Below are positions 40,923 to 42,685 of a stretch of DNA of 42,685 nucleotides, one piece after another. Origin of the DNA: UBA1562 sp041653955. Lineage in GTDB: Bacteria > Omnitrophota > Gorgyraeia > Gygaellales > Profunditerraquicolaceae. A program made the position numbers and the translations under genes. The notes under the pieces are model-generated. The model did not search any database and was not told where the DNA came from. It was given only the letters and a program-made list of their open reading frames with translations. Location: positions 1-42,685 of the forward strand of contig JBAZEH010000011.1 in assembly GCA_041653955.1 (NCBI GenBank). The letters are read 5' to 3'. Every line of letters starts with the position of its first letter. Position 1 is the stretch's first letter.

Positions 40923-41918
40923 TTACCTTTTGTATATTTCCGGAAAATACCTTATCAAACCCGCCAATGTCCCCGGTATCCCTGTAAGCTGGCGGAAGTT
41001 TCTCCCCCTGATAAAACAATAAACAAAATATGAGTTTATGAACAACAGGTATGACAGAAAACGGAATGCCTTATCTAATGTATCAGGTTTTATGTTTTTA
41101 AGATAGAACAAGATAAAATTGTTCGCCCTGCCAAAAGTCCCGCTCCTTGCCTTGAAATTGCCTCCCTTATCAACTAAATGCCTGATACCCGCCCTGGGAT
41201 TAAAATACATCTTGAATCCCAGGCGTTTTACCCTGTATACCGCGTCTGCCTCAAAATATTCGCTTAATCCGCCATACCGTTGGTCAAAACCGCCTATCCT
41301 CCTGATTAACTCCAGCTTTACCGACCAATTGCAGGATTCCAGGTAATCAACGGCTATCGTATCCTTTAATTCGCGTGAAAGTTCATAATTAGAGCCTAAA
41401 GAAAATGCCCCGCACCTGTAAAACCTGGATACGGCAAAAGGCTCCCCCTCCATAAAATAGTCGTGGTAAACAGCCTTGAATATCTTCCAAAAGATATTTC
41501 TAGGTTCGCTTATCTTCTTATTAAAAAGGGTGAGGTCCCGATTATCCAGCTTCTCTGCGGGTATAATGGTAGGGCCGGTAGCGCCACCCGCGTCCGGAAA
41601 ACGCGAAAAAACAGCCGTAATCTCCTTTAACCAATCAGGGGGTATTTCAACATCATCATCGGTGCGCGTAAATATATCTCCGGTACAATACTCAAGCGCC
41701 TCATTCATTGCTGCGACTATGCCGGGCTTCTTCTGGAGATAAAATCTTACGTCAAAATATTTCTTATATGAATTACAAAGTTCTTCTGTAGCATCTTTTG
41801 AGCCGCCGTCCAGGATAACAACTTCAAAATCACCGTAAGACTGCTTTTTAAGGTCTTCGAATACGTTTAAAAGCCTCTCTCTTCTATTCAGCGTAGGTAT
41901 TACTATTGAAATTTTCAT
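40923..41918 (-). CDS. GT2 glycosyltransferase
   Basis: This 331-residue protein has a GT-A domain of family 2 with ISIVIPTLNRRERLLNVF, VILDGGSKDATEELC and FTRTDDDVEIPPDWL (metal-binding DDD). YGGLSEYFEADAVYRVKRLG is a GT2 acceptor-side segment. A C-terminal hydrophobic stretch (FLSYLLFINSYFVYCFI) suggests membrane association. It probably adds a sugar to an oligosaccharide or lipid acceptor. ATG shares its first base with the stop of the methyltransferase (TAATG). Confidence 0.87.
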   Translation of the reverse strand: MKISIVIPTLNRRERLLNVFEDLKKQSYGDFEVVILDGGSKDATEELCNSYKKYFDVRFYLQKKPGIVAAMNEALEYCTGDIFTRTDDDVEIPPDWLKEITAVFSRFPDAGGATGPTIIPAEKLDNRDLTLFNKKISEPRNIFWKIFKAVYHDYFMEGEPFAVSRFYRCGAFSLGSNYELSRELKDTIAVDYLESCNWSVKLELIRRIGGFDQRYGGLSEYFEADAVYRVKRLGFKMYFNPRAGIRHLVDKGGNFKARSGTFGRANNFILFYLKNIKPDTLDKAFRFLSYLLFINSYFVYCFIRGRNFRQLTGIPGTLAGLIRYFPEIYKR

Positions 41919-42685
41919 TAATTTTTAGGCGTAGCCACAATGCTTATATTCCAATCCCTGCCGCAATTCTTTTGCTGTAATTTCAAGAATGGAAAACAGG
42001 CCAGGACATCAAAACCTGCCTGATCAAGCAATCTTTTCATATCTTCAATATCATAAAACTTCATCTTGTGCAATTCATTGATACTATGCAGCTTATCCCT
42101 GTTTTTAAAATAACTGCACGTGTATTTTATTTTAGCTACGGAATTAGCGCGGTCTAAAGTAGTTTTAGATATCCTGACTACTTTTTTATCCCCATCGACA
42201 AAAATCCTTTTTCTTATCGGTGAGTAATGTTTTAAAACATACTCCCTATTCCAGAAATCAAAGGTAAATACCCCATCCTTCTTCAGGCAACCCCTTATAT
42301 TCTTCAGGGTATCTTTAAAATCCTTAGGATCAATAACATAATCAATGCTTGAGAACATGGCGATAACCGCGTCGAATTTTCTCTTATGCTTAAAACGCTG
42401 CATCGGCCGCGCCGGCATAAACCTTATCTTCAGGCCTTTCAGCTTCGCCTTCTCTTCGGCCAAACGCAGCATATCCGCGGAGATATCCTGCGCGAATACA
42501 TTAAAACCTTTTTTTGCCAAAACCATCACGTGATTACCCGTACCGCAGGCGACATCCAAGATATCACGCACCTGCCTTTTAGCATATTTCTTAAAGAGCT
42601 TCTTCAGGAAATTACACTCTCCGGAATAATCCTTTTTCTTGTAAATGATATCGTAGATCCTGGCGTATTCTTTGAATATCTCAGG
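41918..42685 (-). CDS. SAM-dependent methyltransferase (N-terminus cut by window edge)
   Basis: The frame is open to the right edge, which adds about 38 residues before an internal GTG at 42571. Those residues (EYARIYDIIYKKKDYSGE) match the usual N-terminus of this family, so the gene is partial and starts outside the window. Motif I is DILDVACGTGNHVMVLA, followed by GFNVFAQDIS and the MFSSIDYVIDPKDF segment. It is a class I methyltransferase, perhaps acting on a sugar or an amine. It is the first gene seen of the long unit A. Confidence 0.85.
   Translation of the reverse strand, partial: PEIFKEYARIYDIIYKKKDYSGECNFLKKLFKKYAKRQVRDILDVACGTGNHVMVLAKKGFNVFAQDISADMLRLAEEKAKLKGLKIRFMPARPMQRFKHKRKFDAVIAMFSSIDYVIDPKDFKDTLKNIRGCLKKDGVFTFDFWNREYVLKHYSPIRKRIFVDGDKKVVRISKTTLDRANSVAKIKYTCSYFKNRDKLHSINELHKMKFYDIEDMKRLLDQAGFDVLACFPFLKLQQKNCGRDWNISIVATPKN

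Noticed and set aside
39340..41019. Longer start for the third radical SAM gene at 41019.
   Set aside because: It would overlap the upstream GT2 by 97 bp; ATG at 40911 has a good ribosome site and a family-like N-terminus.
1..42685. CRISPR arrays, IS elements, tRNA genes and phage genes.
   Set aside because: No regularly spaced repeats, transposase-like proteins or tRNA-like folds were found; genes are packed with almost no free sequence.

Overview
The window is one continuous block of genes on the minus strand from a Gram-negative-type bacterium. It is devoted almost entirely to cell-surface polysaccharide and LPS-like glycan synthesis, with a few housekeeping genes embedded. Gram-negative-type architecture is suggested by two GT9 heptosyltransferase-family proteins, a GmhB-type heptose bisphosphate phosphatase, an O-antigen-ligase-family protein and a MarR/EPS-type regulator. 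Divergent sequences, very tight gene packing and moderate GC make an uncultured lineage such as Omnitrophota plausible. That is a guess: no rRNA or marker gene is present to fix it. No CRISPR array, tRNA, rRNA, IS element or attachment site was seen. No stretch over 300 bp lacks a gene; the longest gap is 183 bp (9016-9198).

Three transcription units can be proposed, all read right to left. Unit A runs from the right edge (42685) to 12355 with gaps of at most about 30 bp and many ATGA/TAATG overlaps. In reading order it holds: a methyltransferase, a GT2, a B12-type radical SAM protein and a GT4; then a module of an alkaline-phosphatase-superfamily enzyme, a ribbon-helix-helix protein, a sulfatase-like enzyme, ATP sulfurylase and a frameshifted pyruvate-kinase-like/nucleotidyltransferase fusion. 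Next come a large membrane protein; a carbamoyltransferase/SxtJ/DUF5989/DUF3108 set; a methyltransferase; a GT-C-like membrane protein; two GT2s; an O-antigen ligase; GT9, mannose-1-phosphate guanylyltransferase and GT9; a DegT aminotransferase; a nucleotide-sugar epimerase; GmhB; and an MGDG-synthase-like GT28. It ends with a catalytically degenerate PriA and Fmt.

Unit B (12305 to 9199) has its own predicted promoter and a strong intrinsic terminator. It encodes two GalT-family paralogues, one lacking the catalytic histidine, and GAPDH. Unit C (9015 to the left edge) starts with a MarR/EPS regulator behind a promoter embedded in inverted repeats. It continues with RmlA, a reductase resembling the bifunctional NRS/ER enzyme of plants, RmlB, WecB, a DPMS-like GT2, an AsnB-like amidotransferase and two B12-type radical SAM genes.

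Together the genes supply activated sugars (dTDP-L-rhamnose, GDP-mannose, UDP-ManNAc, an amino sugar from DegT), assemble and ligate glycans (about ten glycosyltransferases and WaaL) and decorate them (carbamoylation, amidation, methylation, possibly sulfate- or phosphate-linked groups). No flippase, polysaccharide ABC transporter or initiating sugar-phosphate transferase is in the window. The most unusual parts are the ATP sulfurylase module with the lid-less pyruvate-kinase/nucleotidyltransferase fusion, the PriA homologue without ATPase motifs, the RmlC-less rhamnose pathway and the repeat-rich MarR promoter.
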